A stretch of DNA of 64,000 nucleotides from Phymorhynchus buccinoides (GCA_017654935.2 CM065693.1:13594224-13658223); one strand, 5' to 3'. Shown: positions 48,567 through 56,637, counted from the first letter of the stretch. Notes: a model not told the origin generated them from the letters alone. Made by a program: numbers and translations.

Positions 48567-50847
48567 GATGCAACAGAAGACCTCCAAGGTGTGGATGGAA
48601 CTTGCTGAAGGCTTGGCGCAAGTCTTAGCTTGTGGGAGAAAGTCGTCAGAACTTTTGTGTCAAAACTACACAGAAAGACCCACATATGCAGCCATATATA
48701 TATATTTTAAAAACCCAACTGATTATGTCTTGATTTAAAATGTATTTTAAATGTATTTTAAAAATGCGTTCTGTTTTTACTGGAGTAATTGTTCGTATTC
48801 GTCCAGTTTGTTAATTACAATATTGCAGAGTTATTAGTTATTTGTTTATATTCTTTAATTGTTGTTGATAAATGTGTTTATTGTTGTTTTTCTTATGTGC
48901 ACCTGGCTGCAATTTCTCAGTTATGAGATAATAAAGATGATTTGATTTGATTTGATTTGATATCCACACAAGGACCACATATGCATGTGCATGCATGAAC
49001 ATATACACACCCAGTGACCCATCCAACTGCACCCACACTCGCACAAAAACACAACTCACACACATCAATGAATCAACAAACCAATTTCTCAATAAATCAA
49101 TCTAACAAAAAAGAATCAACTACCGGTAACTCTTCACCTGCTCCAACGATGAGGAGCTTGGGATCAGTGGCCAGAATAGAGTGAGAGAGGTGCTTGAAGC
49201 GAAGGTTGACGTTGATCAGGGCCGCAGCCACACCAAGCTTTTGCAGCCCTGCACACACATATAAACCAGCACTGCATAAACATGACACATGTACGCAGAC
49301 AGCGAGATAACAGACAGAAAAATAGACAGACAGATACACACTAGACAGGCAGATACACACAGATACACACACACACACACACACACACAGAGGCACACAG
49401 TGATTGTATTAACTGGTAATTGTCAGTAAAATACTGATTGCAAAACCAAAGTACTGAAAAAATATGATCTGTCAGTTCCAGGGACTGATACATTTTTTTT
49501 AAAGACTGATGAATGGCTTTAACAGACGCTTTGATAAATTATTGTGAGTTTCTGTGGTTTTCATCGGTTTTAGCTTCCCTGGGACTGGTTTTAATACCAG
49601 CTTTGGGGGAAATTGTCACTGATGGGACTGGTTTTCAAAACTCCTCGCGCAATCACTGCACACACACACACACACTCGCACATGCAGGCAGTCATGACAC
49701 ACACAATAACAATCATCATTGTTCTGGATATGATACAATAACACAGTCAGGATATGGCAATATTACATTCATGTAAAAAGCACTAAACAATACAGTGCAC
49801 ATTATAATATCCAAAAATAACCCAGCAGTGTTCAGATAACGGCGGGTTCATTGTGATTCATCATAGCCACACTGTCCCCACACTTCAGTGACAATTCGTA
49901 CTAATTAATATTAAATATTATTAGTATACATTGACACAGAATTTGCTAGCTATTACCCAGCAGCGTCCAGATAAAGGCGGGTTCATTGTGAATCACCATG
50001 GCCACGCTGTCCCCACACTTCAGCCCCAGCCCTCGCATGATGTTGGCCACCCTGTTAGCCTGCTGATCCATCAGCTCGTAGCTGTACAGACGGTCCTCAA
50101 AAATCACCATCGTCTTTTGCGGATGGTTCTGTGCATGCTTTTCGAAGCAGTCGATAAGAAACACGTTCGCTTTCTTTATTAGCTCATTCTTGATTCTTGC
50201 CACTGCCTGGGGGGAAAAAAGGAAACAAAACAATAAATAATCAGACCTACAAAAAATGTCCTGACAAAATGCAACCATTGTGGTGAATGTTTGCCAGTTT
50301 CCGTAAACATTCATCACACCCAACGAATAAATAAAATTGAGCAAGTTGTTGTTGCACTCCAATATTTCATGCCGGTCAGCTCTTTATCAAGGATAGCAAA
50401 GATGTCAAAGTTTTTTGTGAATGACATAAACAGATCCCCTCCCTCCTCTGCACACACAACACACACACACTTCTTCTTGTGCGACATGTATTTTCCCCAT
50501 ATTTATTCATTGAGGTTTGATTTTTTGCTCTCCAGTTTTCGTTGTTCATCTTATTTGCTTCAGTTGTGTTTCTTGTTAATTTATGACGACAGGATGAGAA
50601 AAAAAAGAAGCTTTGCTTAGCTTATTTCTTTATCGTCAATAAAGATCATTTTGACTTGACACCACCACCACCACCCAGACACACACCATTTTTACATTAA
50701 ATAAAACAAGTAACAAAAATTCTACATTACCGTTAAAAACTGCAGGTCGTACTTGATCCAAGGAAACTTTGTCTGCCATGCCAGCACTCCCGCACCTGTA
50801 GCACCCCACACCCCCAACACTATTTTCTGCAGCCTGGTTAGCGGCAT
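32121..50847 (-). CDS. Very-long-chain acyl-CoA synthetase / fatty acid transport protein, SLC27A family, 3' end lost in gap
   Basis: ATP-dependent acyl-CoA synthetase that activates long or very long fatty acids to CoA thioesters, usually at ER, peroxisome or plasma membrane. Exons, 5' to 3': 50731-50847, 49957-50206, 49138-49248, 47810-48046, 46683-46841, 44728-44852, 41107-41298, 37032-37131, 34651-34861, and 32121-32139 running into the gap. All junctions have GT/AG and phases agree throughout. Codons 1-39 hold a hydrophobic N-terminal segment. The AMP-binding motif [14 protein letters not shown] spans exons 4/5, then [28 protein letters not shown] and the family signature GDTFRWKGENV across exons 9/10. 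About 507 of an expected 620 residues are visible. The pieces look nearest SLC27A2/A6 ([15 protein letters not shown]). The C-terminal domain is missing. Confidence 0.95.
32140..34326 (-). repeat. 38-bp satellite made from the 3' splice site and first bases of SLC27A exon 10, about 58 copies
   Basis: Unit on the minus strand: TTACTTTGTTGGTTGTGCAG followed by ATGGAAAGGGGAGGAATG. The first half is a pyrimidine tract plus AG acceptor and the second half is exon 10 (W-K-G-E). Few variant positions: TTTG/TGTG before the tract, ATG/ATT-type change after GGGG, CAG to CAC in copies that lose the acceptor, and two irregular units near 33391 and 33684. As 38 is not a multiple of three and no frame has a stop, all three minus frames stay open for up to 577 codons; the peptide period is 38 residues. 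Confidence 0.95.
34402..34650 (-). repeat. About 32-bp array: SLC27A exon 9 3' edge plus donor, seven copies and one partial
   Basis: On the minus strand each unit reads GACAGAATCGGNGACACTTT, then CAG and GTAAAATAT, that is D-R-I-G-D-T-F plus the 5' splice site of exon 9. Units start near 34427, 34459, 34491, 34524, 34555, 34588 and 34619, next to the real edge at 34651. Some copies keep a GT after TTTCAG (34491, 34524, 34619), others have CT or TT. Confidence 0.93.
34651..34861 (-). CDS. SLC27A-like exon 9
   Basis: Acceptor TTGTGTAG, donor GTAAAT. It encodes [20 protein letters not shown], then [20 protein letters not shown] and [13 protein letters not shown] with two bases of Arg. This is the region before the family signature. 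Confidence 0.95.
35405..35760 (+). mobile_element. Dispersed repeat family F
   Basis: TTGCTGTCCCATCTTCTTGG, then GTACAGTGGTGTTGCTCCC, GCAGCCACACC, CACTATTCTTTTAGTCGCGG and CCGTCCACTGACAGCTCC. A second copy forms the 3' part of the element at 60055-60620. Lies in SLC27A intron 8. Confidence 0.75.
36046..36264. mobile_element. piggyBac-type MITE in SLC27A intron 8
   Basis: Ends CCCCTTGACTGCCA and TGGCAGTCAAGGGG are perfect inverted repeats, and the target TTAA is present on both sides (36042-36045 and 36265-36268). TTAA duplication and ends starting with C-runs are characteristic of piggyBac elements. No transposase inside the 219 bp. Confidence 0.85.
36461..36528 (-). repeat. Duplicate of SLC27A exon 8 3' edge plus donor
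   Basis: About 85 percent like 37021-37083 by eye, including the CCAG end and the following donor region, where this copy reads CCGGTCAGTG against the true CAGGTCAGTG. The coding part is altered (GCATCAACCACGGCTGTCTC). Confidence 0.85.
36545..36992. mobile_element. MITE with TGTGACCCAGCACC inverted ends
   Basis: Left end ATGTGACCCAGCACCGTGAA with AAGGGACATTAAGT; right end ACTTAATGTCCCTTTTGTGG with TGCTGGGTCACA. About 30-bp inverted repeats. It separates the duplicated exon 8 donor edge from the true one, so it was inserted between them. Confidence 0.75.
37032..37131 (-). CDS. SLC27A-like exon 8
   Basis: Acceptor TTTTCATTGCAG, donor GTCAGT. The 33 codons read [20 protein letters not shown] then [13 protein letters not shown], and end in phase 1, which agrees with exon 9 supplying the rest of Gly. 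Confidence 0.94.
37132..38780 (-). repeat. 89-bp satellite (about 18 units) carrying two extra copies of SLC27A exon 8 5' edge plus acceptor
   Basis: The unit (ATACTGATGTTACATGG, GGAACACCAACAATAC, ACATTATAATACATAGG, TACTGTGGCTAGATCATATG, TTATCAGCAC) repeats exactly every 89 bp from 37379 to 38714. At 37252-37300 and 38736-38770 a unit continues with the beginning of exon 8 (CAGCACTTTGGGGTCTGGG, GTCCAGCCATGACTGCAATG), that is, acceptor plus about 25 coding bases. So the array starts and ends with exon 8 edges. Confidence 0.93.
38886..38966. mobile_element. Truncated mariner-like MITE end
   Basis: TTATAAGACC, CCTCATTTTGGATGATTTTT and GAGGTTCCACTGTA match one end of the element at 57849-57995. 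Confidence 0.6.
38985..39130. mobile_element. Decayed copy of the CCGTATTTTTCGGACTATAAG MITE family (G)
   Basis: AATAAGGCGGTTTTCCCCCC, CAGACTGAGACTTGTAATATG and TTATGGTCTGAAAAATAT match the interior and one end of the copy at 51565-51736. Confidence 0.55.
39160..41106 (-). repeat. CT-separated minisatellite, about 15 units, related to SLC27A exon 7 3' edge plus donor
   Basis: Each unit joins a CT run of 10-80 bp to a 60-bp block reading AAAACATGCCATGAAAG, GGATTGTCGATCAATCAG and TCTGTAGGTTTGTTTGTCC. On the minus strand the block ends AATCCCCTTTCATG then GCATGT. That matches the end of exon 7 (CTGTCCCCTTTTATG then GTATGC), and the similarity extends about 45 bp into coding sequence. The donor GT has become GC in most units. 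A family B element (40770-40982) interrupts the array. Confidence 0.75.
40770..40982 (-). mobile_element. SINE-like family B
   Basis: GGTGCCATAGCCGATGAGG, TTTAACCGAGGCGTGG, GGGACTTTACTGG, ATTGCCTCCAGTATTG and GACGTAAAACACCATTTTGG. It lies inside the exon 7-related minisatellite and so is younger than part of it. Confidence 0.75.
41107..41298 (-). CDS. SLC27A-like exon 7
   Basis: Acceptor TTTTTGCTGTCAG, donor GTATGC, 64 codons. It includes [18 protein letters not shown], then [15 protein letters not shown], an ATP/AMP-binding motif of the family, and ends [10 protein letters not shown]. Confidence 0.95.
41316..41665. mobile_element. Stacked copies of MITE family G
   Basis: A 162-bp copy with TA on both sides (41421-41582, from CCGTATTTTTCGGACTATAAG to AATAAAATATGG) is joined to partial copies on both sides that share CCTTATAGTATGACTAATAA and TCTTATAGTCCGAACAATATG. 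Confidence 0.7.
42408..43735 (+). mobile_element. MITE family C copy interrupted by a 952-bp element
   Basis: Left end AAAAAACCTTGTATCTCG and right end GAGATACAAGGTTTTTG are inverted repeats. The interior agrees with 15342-15695 except for an insertion at 42446-43397. Lies in SLC27A intron 6. Confidence 0.85.
42446..43397. mobile_element. Family G element, 952 bp, inserted at TA
   Basis: Inverted ends CCGTATTTTCCGGAC and CCCGGAAAATATGG, flanked by TA on both sides (42444-42445 and 43398-43399). The uninterrupted relative at 15342-15695 reads GAGTTAGATAC at this point, which proves a TA target duplication. TA points to Tc1/mariner or a similar superfamily. No transposase frame is visible inside; a short frame at 42595-42861 is unlike any known protein. 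Confidence 0.85.
43874..44541. mobile_element. Inverted-repeat element, GGCAGACCTGCC ends
   Basis: Left GGCAGACCTGCCTACTTGG and right GTAGGCAGGTCTGCC. The interior repeats GTAGC/GCTAC words in inverted fashion (CAGTAGCATGGC, CGTAGCTGCTACGG). 668 bp, no transposase seen. Confidence 0.65.
44728..44852 (-). CDS. SLC27A-like exon 6
   Basis: Acceptor CACTTTCAG, donor GTCAGT. It encodes [18 protein letters not shown] then [20 protein letters not shown], among the most conserved blocks of the family. Its edges are not duplicated. Confidence 0.95.
44867..45266. repeat. 55-bp tandem array, seven units plus a partial
   Basis: Units start with GAGCAAA at 44867, 44922, 44977, 45032, 45087, 45142, 45197 and 45252, exactly 55 bp apart (GTTCAACTGGTAATAATTCC, then ACCATTTGGAGACAGTACAA). 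It begins 14 bases from the exon 6 acceptor but contains no exon sequence that I can see. Confidence 0.95.
45551..46200 (-). pseudogene. Relic of a non-LTR retrotransposon reverse transcriptase C-terminus, split by a family A insertion
   Basis: On the minus strand [12 protein letters not shown], followed after a frame change by [20 protein letters not shown], is the IWNSLP..FK-LK..LF ending typical of CR1/Jockey-type elements. The retroposon at 45716-46100 divides it. Confidence 0.65.
45716..46100 (-). mobile_element. SINE-like retroposon, family A, with 13-bp target duplication
   Basis: Flanked by GCGAAAATACTTC at 45703-45715 and 46101-46113. On the minus strand it runs from TGGGGCAGTGGATGGATG to GGCCTGGGAGCGCAT and a (GAA)n tail. 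Confidence 0.9.
46210..46639. mobile_element. hAT-like MITE with CAGGGCTGCC ends
   Basis: Left CAGGGCTGCCTACCCC and right GGTAGGCAGCCCTG are inverted repeats, 430 bp apart. The interior repeats CAGGGACAAAC words. The CAGGG terminus fits hAT, but no clear 8-bp target duplication is visible. Confidence 0.6.
46683..46841 (-). CDS. SLC27A-like exon 5
   Basis: Acceptor GTGTGTCTCAG, donor GTATGT. It encodes [20 protein letters not shown], then [20 protein letters not shown] and YHVLFM, completing the AMP-binding motif begun in exon 4. Confidence 0.95.
47104..47770 (-). repeat. Two decayed copies of SLC27A exon 4 3' edge plus donor
   Basis: True edge (47790-47865): CAACCACCTACCAGTGGTG, CCCGAAGTGTAGATATA, then GTATCC and TAGTCAACCC. 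Copy at 47692-47765: CATCCACCTACCAGTAGTAC, TCGAAGTGTAGATATAC, CAGTCAACCC. Third copy: 47119-47141 joined to 47605-47650 (CAACCACCTACCGATAATAA and CGAAGAATAGATATG, TAGTCAACCC), split by the hAT MITE. Confidence 0.9.
47142..47596. mobile_element. hAT-type MITE with exact 8-bp target duplication
   Basis: 455 bp flanked by ATAATAAC at 47134-47141 and 47597-47604. Ends TAGAGTTGAGAACCGGTT and, read inward from the other side, TAGAGGTGGGGGGAAAAACC. Both have the TAGAG start common in hAT. Sub-terminal regions are crowded with AACCGG / CCGGTT words, and a CA-rich tract lies in the middle. No transposase. Confidence 0.9.
47810..48046 (-). CDS. SLC27A-like exon 4
   Basis: Acceptor TTCTCCCCCAG, donor GTAGGT. 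237 bases encode [20 protein letters not shown], a variable linker, and then [10 protein letters not shown], the first half of the AMP-binding (P-loop) motif. Both edges of this exon are duplicated in its flanking introns. Confidence 0.95.
48090..48485 (-). mobile_element. SINE-like retroposon, family A, with 13-bp target duplication
   Basis: Flanked by CAGTAGTGGTGTC at 48077-48089 and 48486-48498. Minus-strand order: GGGGCATTGGGTGGATGCC, CCCCATGGGGATACCGG, TTCTGGAAGTTCTGTGCTTG, GACTCTGCCTTTTCC, GGCCATATGGCCTGGGAACG, (AGA)n. No tRNA-type A and B boxes are visible in the head. Confidence 0.92.
48597..48690 (-). repeat. Duplicate of SLC27A exon 4 5' edge plus acceptor
   Basis: GCTGAAGGCTTGGCGCAAG, TCTTAGCTTGTGGGAG, TGTGTCAAAACT and AGAAAGACCCACATA parallel the true edge GCTGACCGCTTGGTGCAAAT, CTGAGCCTGGGGGAG and, past the family A insertion, GTGTCAAAACTTGC and AAAGACCCACACA. 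Confidence 0.85.
49138..49248 (-). CDS. SLC27A-like exon 3
   Basis: Acceptor TGTGTGTGCAG, donor GTGAAG. It encodes [20 protein letters not shown] then [14 protein letters not shown], the LAKLGV..LINxNLR block of the family. Confidence 0.95.
49817..49890 (-). repeat. Duplicate of SLC27A exon 2 3' edge plus donor
   Basis: CCCAGCAGTGTTCAGATAAC, GGCGGGTTCATTGTGATTC and CACTGTCCCCACACTTCAG match the real exon end at 49956-50027 with about 10 differences in 70 bases by eye. Confidence 0.9.
49957..50206 (-). CDS. SLC27A-like exon 2
   Basis: Acceptor TTTTTTCCCCCCAG, donor GTAATA. It encodes [59 protein letters not shown] and [13 protein letters not shown], the start of the AMP-binding domain. Confidence 0.95.
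50731..50847 (-). CDS. SLC27A-like exon 1 with start codon
   Basis: ATG at 50845-50847 opens [20 protein letters not shown] then [19 protein letters not shown], ending at donor GTAATG. Residues 9-24 are hydrophobic and fit the N-terminal membrane segment of FATP proteins. The phase agrees with exon 2. Confidence 0.9.
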
Positions 50848-51195
50848 TGTGGATCTCGCCTTTGAATGTATTGTCAACGTATCAGGCTCTCATTCCTTGA
50901 CAAACTGAAGAGAAAAATAACTTGGCATGCCATACAGTCCTGAACAAACTTTTTTTGTTTACACGCACAAACAAAAAGTGTGACTTACAGTCTCACCCAC
51001 CCTCACCCACATGACTTGTGCACATACATACATGCACACACATACATACTGGACTGGACTGGAACCAATTTATTGTCAGATTAACTATAAAAGCTCTACT
51101 GACATTGAAAAAAAAAGTTAAACAAAAAACGATGAAATTCAATAGATAATAAAGAAATTATACAAAACTTGAAATGGGGGGTGGGGGTGGGGGAA

Positions 51196-51196
<1 letters not shown>

Positions 51197-51262
<66 letters not shown>
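51197..51262. repeat. CT microsatellite
   Basis: CT dinucleotides with one CCT interruption; preceded by a short G-run. Confidence 0.92.
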
Positions 51263-51263
<1 letters not shown>

Positions 51264-51374
51264 AACCAAATCTTTCACATACAAATGATACATGCACACA
51301 TGCACACCCACACACATCCACACCCATACATGCACACACACATACATGCCCACACACACACATGCATGCACACA

Positions 51375-51491
51375 CAATTTTCTCCAGCCTGGTTGGCGGC
51401 ATTGCGGATCTTGCCTTTTAACAAATTGTCAACGCATCAGGCTCTCATTCCTTGACAAACTGAAGAGAAAAATAACTTGGTGTGCCATACA
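51375..51491 (-). repeat. Upstream duplicate of SLC27A exon 1 start and 5' leader
   Basis: CAGCCTGGTTGGCGGCATTG, GGATCTTGCC and CAGGCTCTCATTCCTTGAC, then AAACTGAAGAGAAAAATAAC, against 50822-50937. The ATG is preserved and followed by MPPTRLEK in place of MPLTRLQK, after which the copy runs into a CA/TG-repeat. Confidence 0.88.
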
Positions 51492-51564
51492 GGAATCCCA
51501 GAATCAGAAATCAATTTGGAAAGCTATTTTGACTAACAGACATTCCGACAATACAGCGCCCATA

Positions 51565-51736
51565 CCGTATTTTCGGACTATAAGGCGATACTTTTTTTCC
51601 CCAGACTGAGACTCATGCGCCTTATAACATGACTAATAAAATAGTAAGAAAATATAACAAAAAATCTGAAAAATGTGTAAAATTTGGGGGGTGCGCCTTA
51701 TAATCAAAGGTGTGTCTTATAGTTCGAAAAATATGG
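51565..51736. mobile_element. Family G MITE, 172 bp, flanked by TA
   Basis: From CCGTATTTTCGGACTATAAG to TTCGAAAAATATGG with TA at 51563-51564 and 51737-51738. The sub-terminal AAGGCG / GCGCCTTAT words are inverted. Confidence 0.85.
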
Positions 51737-51878
51737 TAAGAATTATCACCTGATGATTTAAACTCTTTCGCTTTCGCCAATAAGTTACTCACCAATGACA
51801 AAACACATGAAAATGATCTACAACAACTGGGTGATTACTGTCGCTCAAAAAATATTTCAACAAACTTTACTATATACT

Positions 51879-52072
51879 GAAATATGTCGATGATACTATC
51901 ATTAACATTATGTTGTCAAGGAGAAATATTATCACGAAATATGTTAAGGTGTACGGAAGCCTTTACCACCCTCACTTGCTACTGCAGGAACACTTAACAG
52001 TTTTAAAAATCAGTTAGACAAACATTGGAGGGATTATTGCTTCCAAACCAATTTTGAAATAGAAAGTTAGCC
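51879..52072 (+). pseudogene. Retroelement reverse-transcriptase fragments
   Basis: At 51879-51905 one frame reads KYVDDTIIN, a YVDD reverse-transcriptase motif. At 51954-52072 another reads LPPSLATAGTLNSFKNQLDK then HWRDYCFQTNFEIES and stop, the usual C-terminus of a CR1/Jockey-like protein. They are short and unconnected. Confidence 0.5.
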
Positions 52073-52079
52073 TCATCAC

Positions 52080-53095
52080 ATATCACTAGGCCCCATTCTG
52101 TTTACAATTTTCATTAACGATCTACCGGATCAAGTAGAAAGCATATGTAATTTTTTTGCGGACGATACCAAAATATACAATACTTCAAAAAATTCTAAAA
52201 CAATTCAACAGAACATTGACAGACTAATAAACTGGACAGAGAAATGGAATTTGTATTTTAATGATAGTAAATGTAAGGTGATGCATTTAGGAAAGAATAA
52301 TCCAAGTTGCAATTATGAAATTTCACATGGTACTGACAAACATATTTTAAAAACTTGCAAAGAGGAAAAGGATCTTGGAGTCATCTTTGACTCTGGATTG
52401 ACATTTGATAACCACATTAATACGGCTAGTGGTAAAGGCAACAAAATGCTGGGCCTAATTAGAAGAACTTTTATTGGGTTAGATAATATAGTATTTTTAA
52501 AACTATATAAAAGTTTGGTCAGACCTCATCTAGAGTATGGAAATCAGGTCTGGAGTCCGTTTTTAAAAAGGCAATCGGCAGCATTAGAAAGGGTCCAAAG
52601 ACGAGCAACAAAATTGATTAAAGGCGTTAGTCACCTTGATTACGAACACAGACTAAGAAAGTTGAAATTACCATCTCTGAAATACAGAAGAATTCGTGGG
52701 GATCTGATAAATACATACAAAAATGTTCACAGTGATAACAATACTAATAAATTTTTGTTCCAGCTAACAACTGACTCAAGAACCCGTAACAGTGATTTAA
52801 AAATACTAACTCAGTATAGCCGAACTAATATTAGAAATAATTTCTTTTCTAACAGAGTAACAAAGTTTTGGAATACTCTTCCTGCACATATTAAACGAGC
52901 ACAGAATCTAACACAATTCAAAAACCTCCTTGGTGGATACACCAACATATCAAAACTACAATACGAGCATGACTAAAAGGCAGATTTGCCGAAAACAAAA
53001 TACAAAAACCTCTCAGCTGTGCAAAAGTTCAAACAAAAATGACAGGACAGTGAAGAGGCCGCGAGGCCTATTGTCCTAATTACCTGACCTGACCT
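52080..53095 (+). pseudogene. 5'-truncated non-LTR retrotransposon, C-terminal half of reverse transcriptase
   Basis: An open frame from about 52090 to the stop at 52974-52976 includes ISLGPILFTIFINDLP, FADDTKIY (catalytic YADD-type box), DLGVIFDSGLTFDNHI, YKSLVRPHLEYGNQVW, ERVQRRATKLI and FWNTLPAHIKR, in the order expected for a CR1/Jockey-type RT. The upstream endonuclease and N-terminal RT are missing. The 3' region CTCAGCTGTGCAAAAGTTC, GAAGAGGCCGCGAGGCC ends in ACCTG repeats. The frame is intact, so insertion was fairly recent. Confidence 0.9.
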
Positions 53096-53696
53096 GACTA
53101 TCAGGCTAAAGGCTATCTCTAAGCCTAAATGCCACATATGACATGATATGACGATGATTGTCACATTGTGAACTTTGAACTCAAAACAGAAAGCGTTGAT
53201 GATCAATGCTATGTCACAGTGTGGCCCTAAAATGTTAGCCCTGGGACTAAAATTCGTGGTTAATGCAAGCCCAAGTTCCCAATAAGCATTACTTGCATGT
53301 GACCAAATATCCCACACTTACCAAGTAAGTTATGTTAGCCTAACAGTTAGGTATTGTTGACACTGCTCCCACTTTCAGAACTTTAGTTCTCACACAGTGT
53401 GATTTTCACTTGGAACGTTTAGAACTACATTAGATAAAAGCATAGAGGTCGGTCGGTAGCCTTGATCTTCATGCGTTGGCGGGATCGAATTTGGATATAA
53501 AAAAGTTGAGGGGAAGAGGGCGGGTGAAGGGGGATTGGGGGAAGGGAACACGGGAAAAGTGAGGTGGAGGAAGGCGAGGGGTGGAATAGTGCTGTCGTTT
53601 CTAGTCATGCTGGACACCACGTTAGTTGTTAGTCCTTCTCTTGGCGGGGCACGGCACTGTGACCGTAATATTCTCTTTCAGTCTTTGAGCTGAGTC

Positions 53697-53790
53697 TCTC
53701 AGCTGTGCAAAAGTTCAAACAAAAATGACAGGACAGTGAAGAGGCCGCGAGGCCTAATGTCCTAACTACCTGACCTGACCTGACCTGACC
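53697..53790 (+). mobile_element. 3' end of the same non-LTR family
   Basis: TCTCAGCTGTGCAAAAGTTC, ACAGTGAAGAGGCCGCGAGG and (ACCTG)n match 53017-53095. Confidence 0.9.
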
Positions 53791-54115
53791 TTTGTCGACT
53801 TTGTGAAGTTTGTCTGGGCCACAGGTTTGAGGAAATGATGTTCTGCTGGTAAGGCCGGTATCTCACCCCTGACGATCTTGAAAAACAGAGTGACACGTTG
53901 TTCTTTCCTTCTGGTTTGCAGTGGATGTAGAATATTTATGCAATATCCCGAACGTTGTTGATACTGCGAACACTTTCGGTTTTGAACCCTCTCGTTGTTT
54001 TCGTTTCGTTCTGATGTTTACTCAGAGTTACCTTTCCTTTATCATGCTCTAGACTGTCAACCGTTAAATATAACGACCAATAAAAAAAATACTACAATGA
54101 GATCGTGACGTAGGG

Positions 54116-54918
54116 CACCCTCGTTTTCACACTGACGCTTTGCGGAAGTTTGAGTACAGCAAATTTGAAGCGATTCGGTTCAGAAACGGCGGAGTTATAA
54201 GGCCCTGTTTCCCGTTGGCGCTGCTCTGAGAGTGACGCTCTCTCCCTAGTAACGGTAAGTAATGGTAACGCTGAGTACAGCCAAATTTGAAGGCGATTTG
54301 TAACGGTTGGCGCTAAGAGTGACGCTCTAGTAACGGTAACGCCAAGTACTGGTAACGCTGAGTACAGCAAATTTGAAGCGATTCGATTAATAAACGGCGG
54401 AGTTATAAGGCCCCGTTTCCCGTTGGCACTGCTCTGAGAGTGACACGCTCTCCCGATTGTATTCAAATTTGCTGCCAGGCTTTGCCCCGGCCACAGCAAG
54501 CCTGACAGCAAATGTGAAGCGATTCGGTAAGAAACGGTGGAGTTATTGGTGAAAAGGTGAAGCGGCATATATCAGTCGCGCGCCTTTCTGAATCGATTTG
54601 CTTCCGGTTTGGCACGCAGATAGTCACTGTCCCCGGTCATCTACCTTCCAAATTCGAAGGCAATCCGGCGTCCAGAAATACCGGAGATACGGGCGCCGAG
54701 AGGCCGGTGGATACGCGTTTCGCGCATTTGCCAAACCGCGCAAATGACACGGCCGCCTCGATTGCCGTTACCATCGCCCCGTTAGGGCTCACAGCAAATT
54801 TGAAGCGATTCGGTCGAAAAACGTCGGAGCCTGTTATAAGGCCCGTCGGTGTTTCAGACAGACAGACAGACACACACATACACACACACAAGGACACTTG
54901 GCTTTTTATTATATGATT
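54116..54918 (+). mobile_element. Dispersed repeat family D, copy 1
   Basis: Contains CAGCAAATTTGAAGCGATTC, CGGCGGAGTTATAAGGCCC, GAGAGTGACGCTC, TAGTCACTGTCCCCGGTCAT, GATACGCGTTTCGCGCATTT and CACTTGGCTTTTTATTATAT. The 5' part is internally repeated about three times. No known protein; GC-rich relative to its surroundings. Confidence 0.75.
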
Positions 54919-55199
54919 GGTTGTTCTGCTGATGGGTACATTGAGGCTCTGTTTGGGTTTGTGCAAAAGAAGATTAAATACTTATTGTGTGTATCATGAA
55001 AGCTTTAATATTAATTAAAGAACTCAACAACAGAGCATACAACAAAGATATTAAAATCGTTGCATGCGTAACAAGCTGTATCATAAACAAAACCAAATGA
55101 GAAGAGAGAACGTAAACAGGAAGAAAACATGGAAAGTACTTATACTGCACTAAAAGACAGGACAGACAGACACAGAGAAAGGCGCGAGGATTGCGCGCG

Positions 55200-55249
55200 C
55201 GCGCGCGCGAGAAAGAGAGAGAGAGAGCGACGAGAGAGAGAGAAGAGAT

Positions 55250-55281
<32 letters not shown>

Positions 55282-55312
55282 CAGAGAGATCAGAGAGAGA
55301 GAGAGAGAGAGA
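55200..55312. repeat. GC then GA microsatellite
   Basis: GCGC alternation followed by interrupted GA tracts. Confidence 0.9.
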
Positions 55313-55431
55313 CAATGGACACTGGAAAACATTATTTGACAAGGATAAAGATTTTAGGCGATGCCTATTCTTACAATCTGTCCTTGGATAAAAGAAAAAC
55401 AAATTTAAGAAACAAAAAACGTTTTGCAAAC

Positions 55432-55560
<129 letters not shown>

Positions 55561-55828
55561 ATACACACATACATTGTTTATACATACATATAAAAAAATG
55601 TTGTTGTTTTAAAAAAAAATACACATAGTGAAACAAATAATTGATGACAAGTAGGAGGTGAAAGCAACATCAATCCAAACACATTTAACAAGCAGTTTAA
55701 AAGGCAAACAAATAAACAAAGCATAAAACTGAGATGTAAACATTCAATTGACATATACCATGTATATAACATGTAGTTGTACACAAGGCAATAAAGTTAT
55801 ACAGTGTGCGTTCAAAATGACACAGGAT

Positions 55829-56232
55829 TTAAGCAGGGCTGTAAATTATGTTTGCCCGCACCATCTTTTTGCATCGTGAGATGGAAGGGCATAACTGAAT
55901 GGCAGAGGGAAGGGAATTCCAAATTGAGGAACCTGAGAAGGCAAAACTTGATTTGTATTTGTCAATTCTAGTGTTTGGCAAAATGTAGTTGCTGGAACCA
56001 TAACGATGTGATGCCGGGGTAACTAATGATTTTAGGTATTGTGGGACTAAGTCATTATGAACTTTGTACATGATGATTGCTTTGTTGTACTTTAATTGTG
56101 AATCTAACGGAAGGATGTTTAATTTTGCTTGTTTTTCTGATGTGGTGAGGTTTGCGTCAGGAAGAATAATTTTAGCTGCTCTTTTGTAGATAGAATTGAG
56201 TTTTAATAGGTGACATTTGGCGGTAGAATCCC
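55829..56232 (-). pseudogene. Second non-LTR retrotransposon relic, reverse transcriptase C-terminus
   Basis: On the minus strand SLTSVVWDSTAKCHLLKLNS, YKRAAKIILPDANL, LPLDSQLKYNKAIIMYKVHN, PQYLKSLV and SFAFSGSSIWNSLPSAI follow the order of the RT C-terminal region in many aquatic CR1/Jockey-type elements. The upstream end runs into GA/CT tracts. Confidence 0.85.
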
Positions 56233-56284
56233 AAACTACAGACGTGAGAGAGACAGTGGGCATGAAAGAATAATTTGCGTTCCT

Positions 56285-56637
<353 letters not shown>

